Assembly: GCF_001619985.1 (NCBI RefSeq)
Contig: NW_017264195.1
Span: 2,644,767-2,708,766, forward strand
Direction of reading: 5' to 3'
Origin: Xylona heveae TC161
Lineage: Eukaryota; Ascomycota; Xylonomycetes; Xylonales; Xylonaceae
DNA: 64,000 nucleotides
The first letter of the stretch is position 1; every line of letters starts with the position of its first letter. The notes under the pieces are model-generated. The model did no database searches. It had not been told where the DNA came from and saw only the letters and a program-made list of their open reading frames with translations. Of the stretch, positions 48,789 through 59,475 are shown in pieces. The translations under genes were made by a program, and so were the position numbers.

Positions 48789-51303
48789 TTAAAAATCTGG
48801 CCAGTCAAACATCCAGAGATTGTCCAAGTCCCATCCGGAAAACTCAATTTGTTCAAATGGATTAATTGACAGATCATTTGTGGTCGAGTTGATCTGCCTA
48901 TAGTTAGCGATGCTCTTTGGAAAGGGTGGGCACTATCAAATTGATCACTTACAGCGAGCTCAGAAGCATTTTGATTAAGGAAAGAATCATCTTGGTTGCG
49001 GCCATCTGATGGTCCATTCCCCCTCTCCAAGGGACCCTACTTGTTGTTAGCTAATTTTCTTCGTTTCAAGACCCTCTTAGTAATTTGCTCACCTCCACTG
49101 AGGGCAATAAATTTAAATCATCTGATTGACATTCAAGAATTCTCTGGATGAGAAGAGTCACTCTTTGAGTTATATTTTGCCTTTCAAGATCGGAATTTTC
49201 GGGCGATATCGATGCCTTCATAAAGCCAAATGCAGATGCAATGAGAGCGTAGTGATGGAAGCCTCGACCGACAGATAGTATCCTTGCCTCAACTATTTTT
49301 AAGACATTCTCAAGCACCAATATATCAGGGTTTGGTAGTTTGAGAAGTGAGAAAGAGTCTAACCGTTAGTACATGTGTTTTCTTGAAAAATTTGTATATG
49401 ATCAGCTTACTCTCTATAGACGAAGATTGGAAATGTGCATAAGATAGATGTAGAGCAGCCCTGGATAGGTCGTCCCTTAGCAAGCAAAAGTGAATACTGC
49501 CATTTGATGCCAAGTCGGAATAGCATGCAAAAATTCTCTCTGCTGCTCTAGAAGTCATTACTAGTGAGTATCCAAACTGTGGATTCAAGTTGGCTTTTCG
49601 AGCAGTATTAGCGTGGAGCAATATCAGCATAGTACAAAGCTCAACTTCGAGCAATGAGCACGCAATCTTCCAAGGAGTGCAAGTTCTGGTATGGTTAGCA
49701 GAGGCATTGTCGGAACTTGAGCCCCAAGTCGGGAGAGCATTTAAAGCAGCCATTATTTTCGTCCCGAAATTTAAAATTTCGGGATAATTCAGCATGGAAA
49801 ATTTCTCATTAGCCCAAGAAGAAAGAGAAACTTTGAGCTCAAGCATCTCAGGAGAAATATGCTGGAAAGACGACTTAGTAAACGTTTCGCGAAGCTTGGA
49901 CCGCGGAAGCTGTAACGAAGATGTTGTAAAATCCTCGTCATCCAGGTTTGAAGGCGGTCTACTGTCGTATGCAAGGCCAACTAAGCTGCTCGATACACCT
50001 CGATCAATAGCACTATCAAGCTCTAATTGCACTGCCGTTGCCCATATTCGTCGCCTCATCTCCTGGTCAAAAGCCGAGATGTCTTCTCCGAGCAAACTCG
50101 GCTCTCGATGAAGCCCTGCTACAATGCAGGATCGTAAAAGCGTTTCAGCAGAATTCCAAGTTGCCTTAGGCTTTATTTCATTGACCTGCTTTGCGAGAAC
50201 AAGAAGACAATGAACTTGAAACATTCTAAGATGGGTGTGCTTCTGGCTTTGCCTCTGCAGCCATGAATCAGCAACTCGAATCCACGTTTCCGCCTTCTCT
50301 CTTTGTGAGGAGCTAGCACCAAAGTATCGAAGTGGCTGCGAAGCGGTTGCACAGTGCACAGTTGACATTATGACTATCATGAGTGCTGCAAATCCCGGAT
50401 CGCCTGCGCTGGGGTTCTTCCAGAATGTCTCGTAATCAGTTCGAAAGGTGGGCACATGTAAGACTTGGTATATGTTTTCAAATGTTGAAATATAGAGCTC
50501 CATGTGTTCATCAGCGATGTGCTTTTGCGGTAGGTGACTCAAAGCATCCACCCTGACTTCAAATTTCGTGTTTCTGAAGTTCTGTTTCCATTTATTCTTC
50601 TGACTTCTTATTTCAGCCTCCATTGGAAGCATGGAAGGGTTGCTAATAATTCTTTCTTTTATAAAATGGTGGAGTTCAGGAAACTTTGAGGATTAGTTAC
50701 GATTACGAAAACTACATGGAAGTAACATACATAGGTCCTGAAACTATATGGGTTGCTCGGGCCGTAAAATTGAGTTTGGAAACCTCTTCCCCGGAAATTA
50801 ATAGGCTGTATTTCGGTAGTTTCAGTATTTAGAGATGATTTCTCTCTTCCCAGCTGAAACCAATTTGTGCAAATTGTATTTTGAGAACTTCGGGACTGGA
50901 TATAGAGAGTGGAACTCAGGTTTTCCAATTCAGTTCGTAGTTGAATTATCTGTCTTTCTAGCTGGGTAATTTTGTCATTCTGACAGGAAATATTAGATGG
51001 AGCCTCATTAGAGTCTTGTCCGCCGGGACCAGGGCCGGGGATCTTCCATGGGGACGAAGACCTGCGGCTGTGTCCAGCTGGAGTGGCACTTCCGTTTGAG
51101 GCTCCAGGAACGTGTACATCATAAGTGCAGAGTCTCCCTTGTCCACTTTTCAAGCACCGATCGCATGATGGATAACCTCGATCGCATTTTAATTTACGAC
51201 TTCGACAGGAATGACAAGCTATTGCATCACGACGCCTCTTCACGTGTGGTGCCACCGGGTCGTCTGGTGCAGATAGCTGTCGGCTCCGCTTCTGCGCGTT
51301 CAT
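48789..51303 (-). CDS. Zn(II)2Cys6 transcription factor with fungal middle homology region, 772 aa
   Basis: Exons 51303..50731, 50683..49411, 49358..49093, 49050..48953 and 48897..48789; introns 47, 52, 42 and 55 nt. All junction phases agree and the total is 773 codons. The cluster is Cys30, 33, 40, 47, 50, 59 with basic KRRRDAIA before it, then a Ser/Pro linker and a coiled coil (ITQLERQIIQLRTELENLSS). The regulatory domain includes LHVPTFRTDYETFW, AETLLRSCIVAGLHREPS and MRRRIWATAVQLELD, as in the Fungal_trans family. The C-terminus PWRGGMDHQMAATKMIL and the acidic, aromatic end DLDNLWMFDWPDF resemble activation segments. The first intron ends in CAAAG at 50684. Probable regulator of adjacent methyltransferase and permease genes. 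Confidence 0.88.
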
Positions 51304-51684
51304 TATGAATGTGCCTCAATTGAGATCAGATCCATTAATTCGCCATGTTTTATGATATGCTATCACTAGCTCTGCTAATTTGCATGTCTATCTCCAGGCC
51401 TTCTGCCTTACCATATCTCGGCTATGCTAAGCCAGAACAGGGACTGAAATTGACGAGCGCCTAACAAGTCGCGTCTAAATTTTCCCCATTGGAGGGGCCG
51501 AGGGGTTCCGGCGCTATGCAAGAAGCCAGTACCAGGAAACTTTTTTTGGGGAGACGGTCCGAAACACTCAATCGCCCTTCATTTTTTTTATCTTTTCACT
51601 CATTTATTGACGCATTTGAATGGTCGCCGGCCGACCTCCTCAAGATATTTTCGTTACGAAGACTAAATACATTGAGCTTTTGCA
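51304..51684. promoter_or_regulatory. Shared 381-bp divergent promoter of the regulator and trm140
   Basis: The starts of two genes face away from each other with only this segment between them. T-rich tracts lie near 51540-51600. No individual site can be assigned. Confidence 0.45.
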
Positions 51685-52913
51685 ATGGACACTGCCGGGA
51701 ATGGCGAAGATTCTCGCGATATCACACCCTCTGATTTGAGTTCCTTGACGTTGCAGGAGGCCAGTTTATCCGACATCACGCCCACAACAACACCCTCTGT
51801 GGCCTCTTCTACTGTCCCCTCCGGGACAGCTACGCCCTCCGATGATTCCATACCTCCACATCGATCTCACGATCGTCGCAACAACTTGAAACGGAGTGAT
51901 CCGTTCAAGTTCGGCTCTCGCTACCTGGAACAGGGCGATGATGTTTTTGAGTTCAACGCATGGGATAATGTAGAGACGGATGATACTTACAAGGAGTTCG
52001 CGGAGGTGCAATATGCAAAGCAAAGGGAATCCCCCGTGTCGGACTTTGACAAGCGTAAATACACTCCGTATCAAGCCGCCGGCAGCCAGGCTAACAATCT
52101 TTAGACCGATTCAACTCGGACCCCGCAAAATGGTGGAACCTCTTCTATCGCAACAACACTGCAAACTTTTTCAAGAATCGAAAATGGCTACAAAATGAGT
52201 TCCCCGTCCTTTCGACAGTCACGCAACCGGACTCGCCGCCTACGACACTTCTGGAAGTTGGCGCTGGTGCCGGAAACACTGCATTCCCCATACTGTCCCA
52301 TAACCGCAACCCAAAGTTGAAGATTCATGCATGCGACTTCTCGAAGAATGCTGTCGAGGTGATACGGGCTGATTCTCAGTATAACGAAGAGTATATCCGG
52401 GCCGATGTTTGGGACATCGCAGGGACCGGAGAGGCCGCCCTGCCGCCGGGCTTAAAGGAAGGCTCCGTCGATATTGTCATGATGATCTTTATTTTCTCCG
52501 CATTGTCCCCACGCCAATGGAACCAAGCTGTCAAGAACATCTTTAAAGTTTTAAAGCCTGGCGGACAGGTCTTGTTTCGCGACTATGGACGCGGTGATTT
52601 GGCCCAGGTTAGATTCAAGAAAGGAAGATATCTCGAAGAAAATTTCTATATTCGGGGCGACGGCACTAGAGTATACTTTTTCGAGAAGGAGGAGTTACAG
52701 CAAATATGGGAGCACGGTTGTCTGCCGGATGAAGAACAAGCGGAGGGTGAACAAGATACCGACAAACCAAGCACGACACCAAGTGCGTTTTTTGAGACTG
52801 CAAATCTAGGCATTGATCGCCGGCTCTTGGTCAATCGGAAGCGACAACTCAAAATGTATCGATGCTGGATTCAAGGACGCTTTCTCAAGCCTATTGAATC
52901 ATCAAGTACATAG
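51685..52913 (+). CDS. trm140: tRNA N3-methylcytidine methyltransferase Trm140, 392 aa
   Basis: Exon 1 51685..52054 and exon 2 52105..52913, 50-nt intron (GTAAAT..CTTTAG). The first 75 residues are Ser/Thr-rich and disordered. Then follow DPFKFGSRYLEQGDDVFEFNAWDNV and RFNSDPAKWWNLFYRNNTANFF, hallmarks of the METTL2/Trm140 family. The SAM-binding loop LLEVGAGAGNT is at about residues 172-182. Later motifs are FIFSALSP and VLKPGGQVLFRDYGRGD, and the tail is LVNRKRQLKMYRCWIQGRF. The enzyme makes m3C at position 32 of tRNA-Thr and some tRNA-Ser. Unlike yeast ABP140 there is no actin-binding N-terminus and no programmed frameshift; the gene reads straight through after one splice. Confidence 0.93.
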
Positions 52914-53460
52914 ACTAGTCAAACCTAGGAAATTCACTGACTAAACGGAGATCTGTTCGACGAGACACATCATCCCAGCATTGGAAAGCTTGTCAAGCAA
53001 TAGACACCGTGTTTCAAGCCAAGGAGGGACTAGCTTGAACTATAGATGACATGTTGCAAATACTGTGAGGTCTTCTCCAGCATCGCTAAACACTGAGTCA
53101 TCGTCATACTTAGTTGACTTGAGGTAATGGAGCTAGATAAGATGGAAATATCAGGAGCGATGGAATAATTCACTTCTGGCCTAGTTATAATTACTACTTT
53201 AAATAGTGAAGGATTCACGATTATATTTGTATATATACAGGCTTGACCCCCAAGTTGTCTTTTACACTAAAGTAGACAACCCATCATTGATATTGTGCAG
53301 CGCTCTAATCTTTTCCATGTATCGTGTTTGAAAGAGGAATTTCATGAAACTCTCTTTTAACAGGGTTATCTAAGATCTACATTGTGTTTGTACCAGTCTG
53401 CCTTTTTACATTCTTTGATTTTTCTTCTAGCCCCCTTTTCTCTGCAAGAATAAAAGACAC
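52914..53460. other. Intergenic, 550 bp
   Basis: No gene seen; AT-rich middle, T/C-rich before the next ATG. Confidence 0.5.
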
Positions 53461-54840
53461 ATGATGTCTCGAGTGCCCTCTCTTACGGCTGAAGCTCTAG
53501 CAAAATTGAAAAATTTCGGCACCCCAGCCACGCCCACAGAGACAAATGGCTGGCGGTCGATTTTCGGCTCAACTTGCAAAAGCATTACCTCAGGAGGCAG
53601 CAAGGATTCGATTACCATTCCAGAATATGTCGAGAGCAGAGAAACCCTTGAATACCTTGGTTTTACCGAGAGAGCAGCGAAGAAATTATGGCAAAGGATA
53701 CAGAAGCTCGAAGAACCGGAGATGAATCCCTTCATGACAATGGTCCGTGCATACATAAGATCTTTCCCTGACGCGATTGATGAGGGGGATGACTGGAACG
53801 CCGTAATGGCGAACATCGGAATAGCTGAGCGCTTGCAAACAGCTATCATGTCGCCGGAATATAGCGAAATCCGTTTGTCAGAGACCGCTCACTATTGGCT
53901 CATAGACACGATGGAGAGGGACTTCGAGTTCCTCGAAGAAATCTCAGATAGGATTTCTACAGAGCTGTCCTCAGAACGCTTACACCTGTCTGCTGCTTTG
54001 TTTCCATTATCATCCAGCTCTCAGACCACAAATATTCCGTCCATGTTTTCAGACGAGGCGAGGAAGCTGGGCTCACCGCTCTCTCCAGCTTCTCCGGAAG
54101 GGCCTGCGGAACCAAAACAAGTGTCGGGGGCGCAAACAAAAGGCAAAGGTAAAGCTCATGCCGTCGGCTCGACAAATCCAACGGCGTCAATGCAGGAGTC
54201 TCCGCCAAAGAAACCACAACTCGAGACCACTCCTTCCCCTTCCTCGACAAAGCAAGCGGTGGAAGCAGAAACTAAAGAGAAAAGGAACGAGTCGACGACC
54301 ACCTTCTATAAGGGCGGCGAGCTAATGGTCCTAAAAAAAGCGCTTAAGGTTCGCGAGAATGGAAAGGCAGGCAGTTTGGCTAAAGTGTGCACAAGACCGC
54401 CGACGGATCTGTCGGGCTTTATCATGCGCCTGTATCTGGCGAAGCAGAAAGAAGTAGCCAACAAGTATGCGGGCTATGCATGGAGAAGGAACGAGGGCGC
54501 TCGTGGAGTGGGGATTCTCCACGTAAAGATCCCCACTCGCCTGCTCGCCGACACTGTTAACATATATGGAAAAGAATGGCAAGACTTTGTATGGTGCTCT
54601 CGAAGACAGATTCTGCCATTGCCAGACAACCTTAAACAAATTGACAGTGCACCCATCATTTGTGGACCCATATGGATGGTCCCGAGTGCAAAGGCCGAGA
54701 AACCAACAACGAGCAAAGCTGAGGTAGTTCCATACGAACTGCAGGGCAACACGGTCATTCAGCTTGGGCTTCTACCCACGAAGGCTGTAGGGATTCAGCC
54801 AGAATGCAATGTATGTCTCGAGTCTCTTGCTCTGAACTGA
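53461..54840 (+). CDS. Unknown protein with possible ADP-ribosyltransferase-like C-terminal half, 459 aa (or 481 aa)
   Basis: A single long frame starting ATGATG. Residues about 50-180 are helical and well ordered (SRETLEYLGFTERAAKKLW, DDWNAVMANIGIAERL, HYWLIDTMERDFEFLEEI), suggesting a fungal N-terminal domain. Residues 195-280 are a low-complexity Pro/Ser/Lys linker. From about 283 a second fold follows: FYKGGELMVLKK, MRLYLAKQKEVANKYAGYAW, then GILHVKIPTRLL, WQDFVWCSRR and IICGPIWMV. The order of a tyrosine-glycine start, a helix carrying the Y-A pair, a W-x-x-F-V segment followed by R, and a GPI strand loosely recalls DUF3990-type ADP-ribosyltransferase-fold proteins, but no catalytic Glu can be assigned. 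A strong donor GTATGT at 54811 and acceptor TTGCAG at 54916 could replace the last nine residues by a 31-residue exon ending at 55012. Confidence 0.7.
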   Translation: MMSRVPSLTAEALAKLKNFGTPATPTETNGWRSIFGSTCKSITSGGSKDSITIPEYVESRETLEYLGFTERAAKKLWQRIQKLEEPEMNPFMTMVRAYIRSFPDAIDEGDDWNAVMANIGIAERLQTAIMSPEYSEIRLSETAHYWLIDTMERDFEFLEEISDRISTELSSERLHLSAALFPLSSSSQTTNIPSMFSDEARKLGSPLSPASPEGPAEPKQVSGAQTKGKGKAHAVGSTNPTASMQESPPKKPQLETTPSPSSTKQAVEAETKEKRNESTTTFYKGGELMVLKKALKVRENGKAGSLAKVCTRPPTDLSGFIMRLYLAKQKEVANKYAGYAWRRNEGARGVGILHVKIPTRLLADTVNIYGKEWQDFVWCSRRQILPLPDNLKQIDSAPIICGPIWMVPSAKAEKPTTSKAEVVPYELQGNTVIQLGLLPTKAVGIQPECNVCLESLALN

Positions 54841-55646
54841 GATGGAAAAAACCGGTGTGGAAGATTAGCAGCTGCATTATTTGAAATGGCGTTTCACCAA
54901 GAGCTTCCTATTGCAGTGGCATTCTACTGGGGTAATAAATGAATATTTCTCCTTGTGGAGGAGAAGGAGCGACGTGATCATAATTAGATGGATATCCATA
55001 AACTCTGGTTAACTATTAAGGATGTATTTGCCACTAAGGTTTATCGCTAAAGAACAGTGGACTGTGGATAAGGCTCGCTAAGTATACTGGGGTACATCTG
55101 AGCATACCCCCCGAAAGAACCGAGTTTTTAGCAGTGAATTGATGGCTCGCCAGCTTTTTGTTAAGTTAACATATGCCATGCCTAGTAGTCAGTTATATTA
55201 CCATCTACTGAATTCGTGATGAGCTCTACGTTGTGAGTTCTTAAAAGCTCTTCTTGCTTTGACTCAAACATAATAGCTGGCCAACTAAATTTCTACAAGA
55301 CTACAAGCATGCTCCACGTGGCTCATCAAGCCTAAAATGGTGACATGGACGGCTCGGCAAAACAGGGGTCAGGTAATAACGTTATTGATAACCCCCGGAT
55401 ATGTAACTTCTTTCTCTACCAATGACGAATCTCTTCTCCACATTGCGTGCTCCAGATCGATAAGCTTGTCATAGCCTCGTATGACTCTTTGTCCATTTTG
55501 CAACAAAAAAAAAAAACAGCTGCAGTAAAATATTTAATAGTCATGGCTCCGAATCACAGTTTCCGTTTCCCTGGGTCTTTTGGTTGTCATACAATATTTC
55601 GTTTCTTCATCCGACCAACGGGATAGTTGGATACGAACCCTGGAAG
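54841..55646. promoter_or_regulatory. Upstream region of the Dal5-type transporter with GATA sites
   Basis: No gene is supported apart from the possible extra 3' exon of the preceding gene. HGATAR-type elements occur at 55040-55045 (reverse), 55386-55391 and 55458-55463, plus GGATAAG at 55066-55072. Such sites are bound by AreA-type GATA factors in nitrogen control, which would fit the transporter downstream; their occurrence here could also be chance in AT-rich DNA. Confidence 0.45.
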
Positions 55647-57227
55647 ATGGAGACCCTGACCGACCAGAAGGAAAGGCCGCCGGCGCAACCTTATCCCCTG
55701 GAAACAAAAAATGAAGCCACCGTCGCAACGACCCGGGGCCCTGCTATCACTCCCTCAGTTGGTGATGGCGCTCTGCAACTCCTCAATGCATCAACCAGCG
55801 CTGAGAATAGCGAGCCTGGCACAGACGACCCGTCTGCTGTCAAGGAGCGAAGACTGCTCCGAAAAATTGACTTGTATATTATGCCTCTGATTTGCATCGT
55901 CTATTTTCTTCAGTATCTCGACAAGATTGCAATCAGCTATGCGAGTGTGATGGGTCTCCGCCAATCCGCGCACCTCCACGGGAATCAATTCAATTGGGTC
56001 TCGAGTATCTTCTTTTTTGGCCAATTGGCCTTTGAATTTCCGACAATACGCTTAATGCAGGCTTTTCCACTCGCGCGATATGTCGCCGTCAACGTCATCA
56101 TATGGGGCGGTCTTCTTTCGTGCATGGCTGCCTGCAAGTCTTTTGCTAGTTTGATGGTGTGCCGGGCATTGCTGGGATGTGCGGAAGCCGCAATCGTGCC
56201 GGCCTGGGTGGTTTTCACGTCCCAGTGGTATAGGAAGGAAGAGCAGGCATTCCGAGTCGGGATTTGGTTCTCCATGTGTGGGTTTGCCCAAATGTTTGGC
56301 GGCTATATCGCCTATGGCATTGCGATACACCTGGGCCGTGACCCCCATGCGGCCCTCCGCGGCTGGCAGGTCATATTCTTGGTGTTGGGTCTCTTGACAG
56401 CTGTTATCGGCATTATATTCTTTTTCATACTCCCCAATTCACCGCTCTCCGCGGGCTTCCTCTCACCAGCCGAGAAGAGGCTGCATGCGGAACGACTTCG
56501 AGAGAACGAGCAGGGTATCGGCAGCAATATCTTCAAACGAGCCCAAGTTTACGAGGCATTGAAGGATCCCAATACCTGGCTGTATTCCTTCTGGGTTTTT
56601 GCCGCTAATATCCCAAACTCAATTGCGACGAGTTTTGGCAACATCCTTGTCACGGGAATGGGTTATACCTCTACTGAAAGTTTACTACTCGTGACACCTC
56701 TCGGCGCATACGAGGTCGTCGCTCTTATAGGTCTTACATATCTCAGTATGAGGACGAACCAGCGGCTTTTGTGGTGCATGATCGGCCATGTCCCTTCATT
56801 TGTAGGTGCCATCCTCATGGCAACCACAAACAAAGCCCCTGCTCTTGTCGGATACTATCTGTCTGGTGGCATTCCTATCGGCTGGACGACCATCCTTGGT
56901 TTAACAAGTACGAATATTGCCGGATCGACAAAGAAGATTACTGTCGCCTGTATCCAAACAATCGCGTATACAGTCGGCAACATTATTTCCCCTCAAACAT
57001 TCCAGGCAAAGGATGGGCCCAGATATCTGCCTGCCAAAATCTCTATTGTAATCCTTTACTTCCTCATCACAGTAGATCTGGGGTTGATTCGCTGGCTCGC
57101 TGTCAGAGAAAACAGGAAGCGTGACCTGCGCAAACAGGAGCTCGGTGATGCATATACCGTAGAGGAAAACCACGAATTTCTCGACTTGACAGATCGGGAA
57201 AACCCTGAATTTAGATATGTATTATAA
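55647..57227 (+). CDS. MFS transporter of the allantoate/anion:cation symporter family (Dal5-like), 526 aa
   Basis: Single exon. The frame extends upstream only to non-ATG codons, so the first ATG (METLTDQKE) is used. After an 80-residue hydrophilic start, KERRLLRKIDLYIMPLICIVYFLQ and YLDKIAISYASVMGL are the signature of the Dal5/TNA1/vitamin transporter family. LLGCAEAAIVPAWVVFTSQWYRKEEQ follows in the region of helices 4-5, then GWQVIFLVLGLLTAVIG and FILPNSPLSAGFLS before the central loop. Twelve membrane helices fit. The C-terminus is charged (ELGDAYTVEENHEFLDLTDREN). Plasma membrane symporter for ureides, nicotinate, pantothenate or similar organic anions; the substrate is not assignable. 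GATA elements upstream hint at nitrogen regulation. Confidence 0.92.
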   Translation: METLTDQKERPPAQPYPLETKNEATVATTRGPAITPSVGDGALQLLNASTSAENSEPGTDDPSAVKERRLLRKIDLYIMPLICIVYFLQYLDKIAISYASVMGLRQSAHLHGNQFNWVSSIFFFGQLAFEFPTIRLMQAFPLARYVAVNVIIWGGLLSCMAACKSFASLMVCRALLGCAEAAIVPAWVVFTSQWYRKEEQAFRVGIWFSMCGFAQMFGGYIAYGIAIHLGRDPHAALRGWQVIFLVLGLLTAVIGIIFFFILPNSPLSAGFLSPAEKRLHAERLRENEQGIGSNIFKRAQVYEALKDPNTWLYSFWVFAANIPNSIATSFGNILVTGMGYTSTESLLLVTPLGAYEVVALIGLTYLSMRTNQRLLWCMIGHVPSFVGAILMATTNKAPALVGYYLSGGIPIGWTTILGLTSTNIAGSTKKITVACIQTIAYTVGNIISPQTFQAKDGPRYLPAKISIVILYFLITVDLGLIRWLAVRENRKRDLRKQELGDAYTVEENHEFLDLTDRENPEFRYVL

Positions 57228-57662
57228 ATTATAATGTTTGATAGATAGAATTTACTAGAATTGGGTCCGGATAAGTTTGACTACTACAGTAGTAATGTCA
57301 CACGCGCGAGAAACCAACGACCAAAGACTACCAGTTTACATTGCCATCCACGGACATCTTTGACTAGAAACAACTAGATCTCATTGAAATAAAAAAGAGG
57401 CGCTTTTAATATTTCAGACGTAAGAATAAACGATTAAAGCAATTGAAGAAGTTGAAAAAAATGGCCCGTATGTAAATGCTTAGTATTATCCAATACCTAA
57501 CTACGATTTAGACCCATGGGTTGAGTATACAGACTAAATCTCAAAGGGAAGATCTATACAAAACATAAATAATACCATGTATCTTTCTATAGGCTCCAGC
57601 TTACCGTTTGAATGAGCTTGCAACAGCCAACATTTAATGATTTACTCATCGTACGGATAGTT
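57228..57662. other. Convergent 3' region
   Basis: AT-rich, no gene seen. Confidence 0.5.
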
Positions 57663-59475
57663 TCAAAAGTCATCACCCGCATTCAAGCCTAGGCGCTGAA
57701 ATTTGAGAATGGCATACTCCTCCCATTTGCTGCTTTGGCTAAGTTTTCCCTCTGGTTTCGCCTCATGAATGGAGTTGACGCTGTTAGGCCAGGAGTCATC
57801 TTTGGCGCTAGCGGGCAAAATCTCCTGCTCGGTCTTAACAGTTGCAGTAGAAGTGAGAACCTTCCCTAATACATCTAAACTTTCCGCCACTACCGCAGTA
57901 AGTTTCTTATTGGGTACGTGAAGGTTAGTCTCGAAGCTCCTGCGCTCAATTTCGCCAAGGAATTCGCGAGAACCAAATTCATCGGCCACGGCATAAAAGC
58001 GCCAAAAAGCCGTCTGGGTGTCGCCGTTCCATGAGACATAGATACTAGTCCCATGCTCGTTGTGGAGAGCAACGATCGCAGGATCCTCGCTCGGCAAGCC
58101 CGTCCAATTGTAGCGGAAAGCGCGGTAGTTCTCAACACCTTGACCCAAAAATCCTGAGTCCAGGTAAGCGTGAAATATGGGAGTTCCATCACTCGTGAAT
58201 TCGGTGATAGCGCCTTCAGAACCCCAGCCGACAAGGACGTTTCCGCCAGGCAGTACCTGCGTGCTGCCCTGGGACTTTGACAGGAGATCGTCGGGAGGGT
58301 AGTAGGCTCCGAGGAGTTCAGCACTCCAGGACGTGGTGTTCAATTTGAGAATCTTGCCGCTGCTGGTGGGTGCAGTGTGAACCAACGAACCACCACTGTT
58401 CTCAGTTCCGTGCGCACTGTTGTCGTATAGGCTGATAATTTCAATATCGTTATCCTGCTTCAACCAACGAGCATGGTGCTGGAAGCAAAACCTGGTACCA
58501 TTGGCCATCTTGAAGTCAGAACGGTTCCCATTGAGACGCCAGATTATGGAGCCATCGGTGCCATTGATCTTGTGAACAGCGCAAGCATCACGAGCAGAGA
58601 TGAGGTAGTTGCCATTGGAATCCTTGTCAACACTGTTGATGTGGAAGTAGTCCCACGCGTCTGAGGAGTTATATCCCGAGCCCGCTTGACCTGGATTGAT
58701 GGGAAGAATGGCCTCTAAAAAGATGCATTAGAGCTAGAACGGGCGTTGTACAGTACATATTTCTATTCTTACCATCAGGAGTGACGTGATCCAGGCTGGA
58801 CCACTCAAACAGCAGTTTTCCAGTTGAAATATCGAGCTCTAAAGAGAATTGAGTTAGCTCTTGCAGTACTATTTCCATTAGTGATTTAAAAATGGTTTTA
58901 CCTTGTATAATAGCATTTACAATCCATTGCTGCTCTGGGCTGGCACCGAATTGAGTGAGGTCCCGAGGCACAGGCTGGTAGATCTGAATCAGGCCAGTCT
59001 GCTCGTTGATAATGTGAAACTCATGCTTGTCAACAAGCTTGTGGCTCCCAGCACGCAACTCACGAACGGTCTCGTAGTGGTGATCCATGAACGTGACGTG
59101 ACCATGGCCGTGACCATATCCAGCATTGTGGTCGCCTTCAAAGCTGAACAAAATGTCTTTGCCTTTCCAGCGACCCGCCTGAAAATTGGTTGCCCAAATG
59201 CTGTAAAGGGCGTACCCAGACCACACAAGATCGCCGTTATCCCTGAAAATATACGGACCAGCTTGGCGAGGACCATGCTGCTCACTGGGAGTGTCTGGGT
59301 AACCGGCGAAAGGCGCAAGGAAAAGGTACCCATTCTCAACGGCATCAGTCGCTGGTATGGTGATATTCAGGCGTGGAGGAGCCAAATCAGGACGAGAGCG
59401 GAACTGCCAGTCGGCCGCAGCAGGCACACATAAAATCGCCACACTCAATGCAAGAGTGCAGAGACCAACCTTCAT
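57663..59475 (-). CDS. Secreted arylsulfotransferase family protein, 563 aa
   Basis: Exons 59475..58902, 58838..58773 and 58714..57663; introns 63 and 58 nt with GTAAAA..TTTAG and GTAAGA..TTTTAG. A clear signal peptide (about residues 1-21, ending PAAA before DWQF) targets secretion. Typical motifs of the fungal arylsulfotransferase family (ASST-type beta propeller) are present: GPYIFRDNGDLVWSG, GHGHVTFMDHHYE, DKHEFHIINEQTGLIQIYQP, DAWDYFHINSVDKDSNGNYL, SARDACAVHKINGTDGSIIWRLNG (in parts), FQHHARWL and VLPGGNVLVGWGSEGAITEF. Conserved His residues in the HH and HN-type motifs are expected at the active site. Bacterial homologues move sulfate between phenols; the fungal substrates are unknown. 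Several N-glycosylation sequons. It diverges from a DHA2 transporter. Confidence 0.92.
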
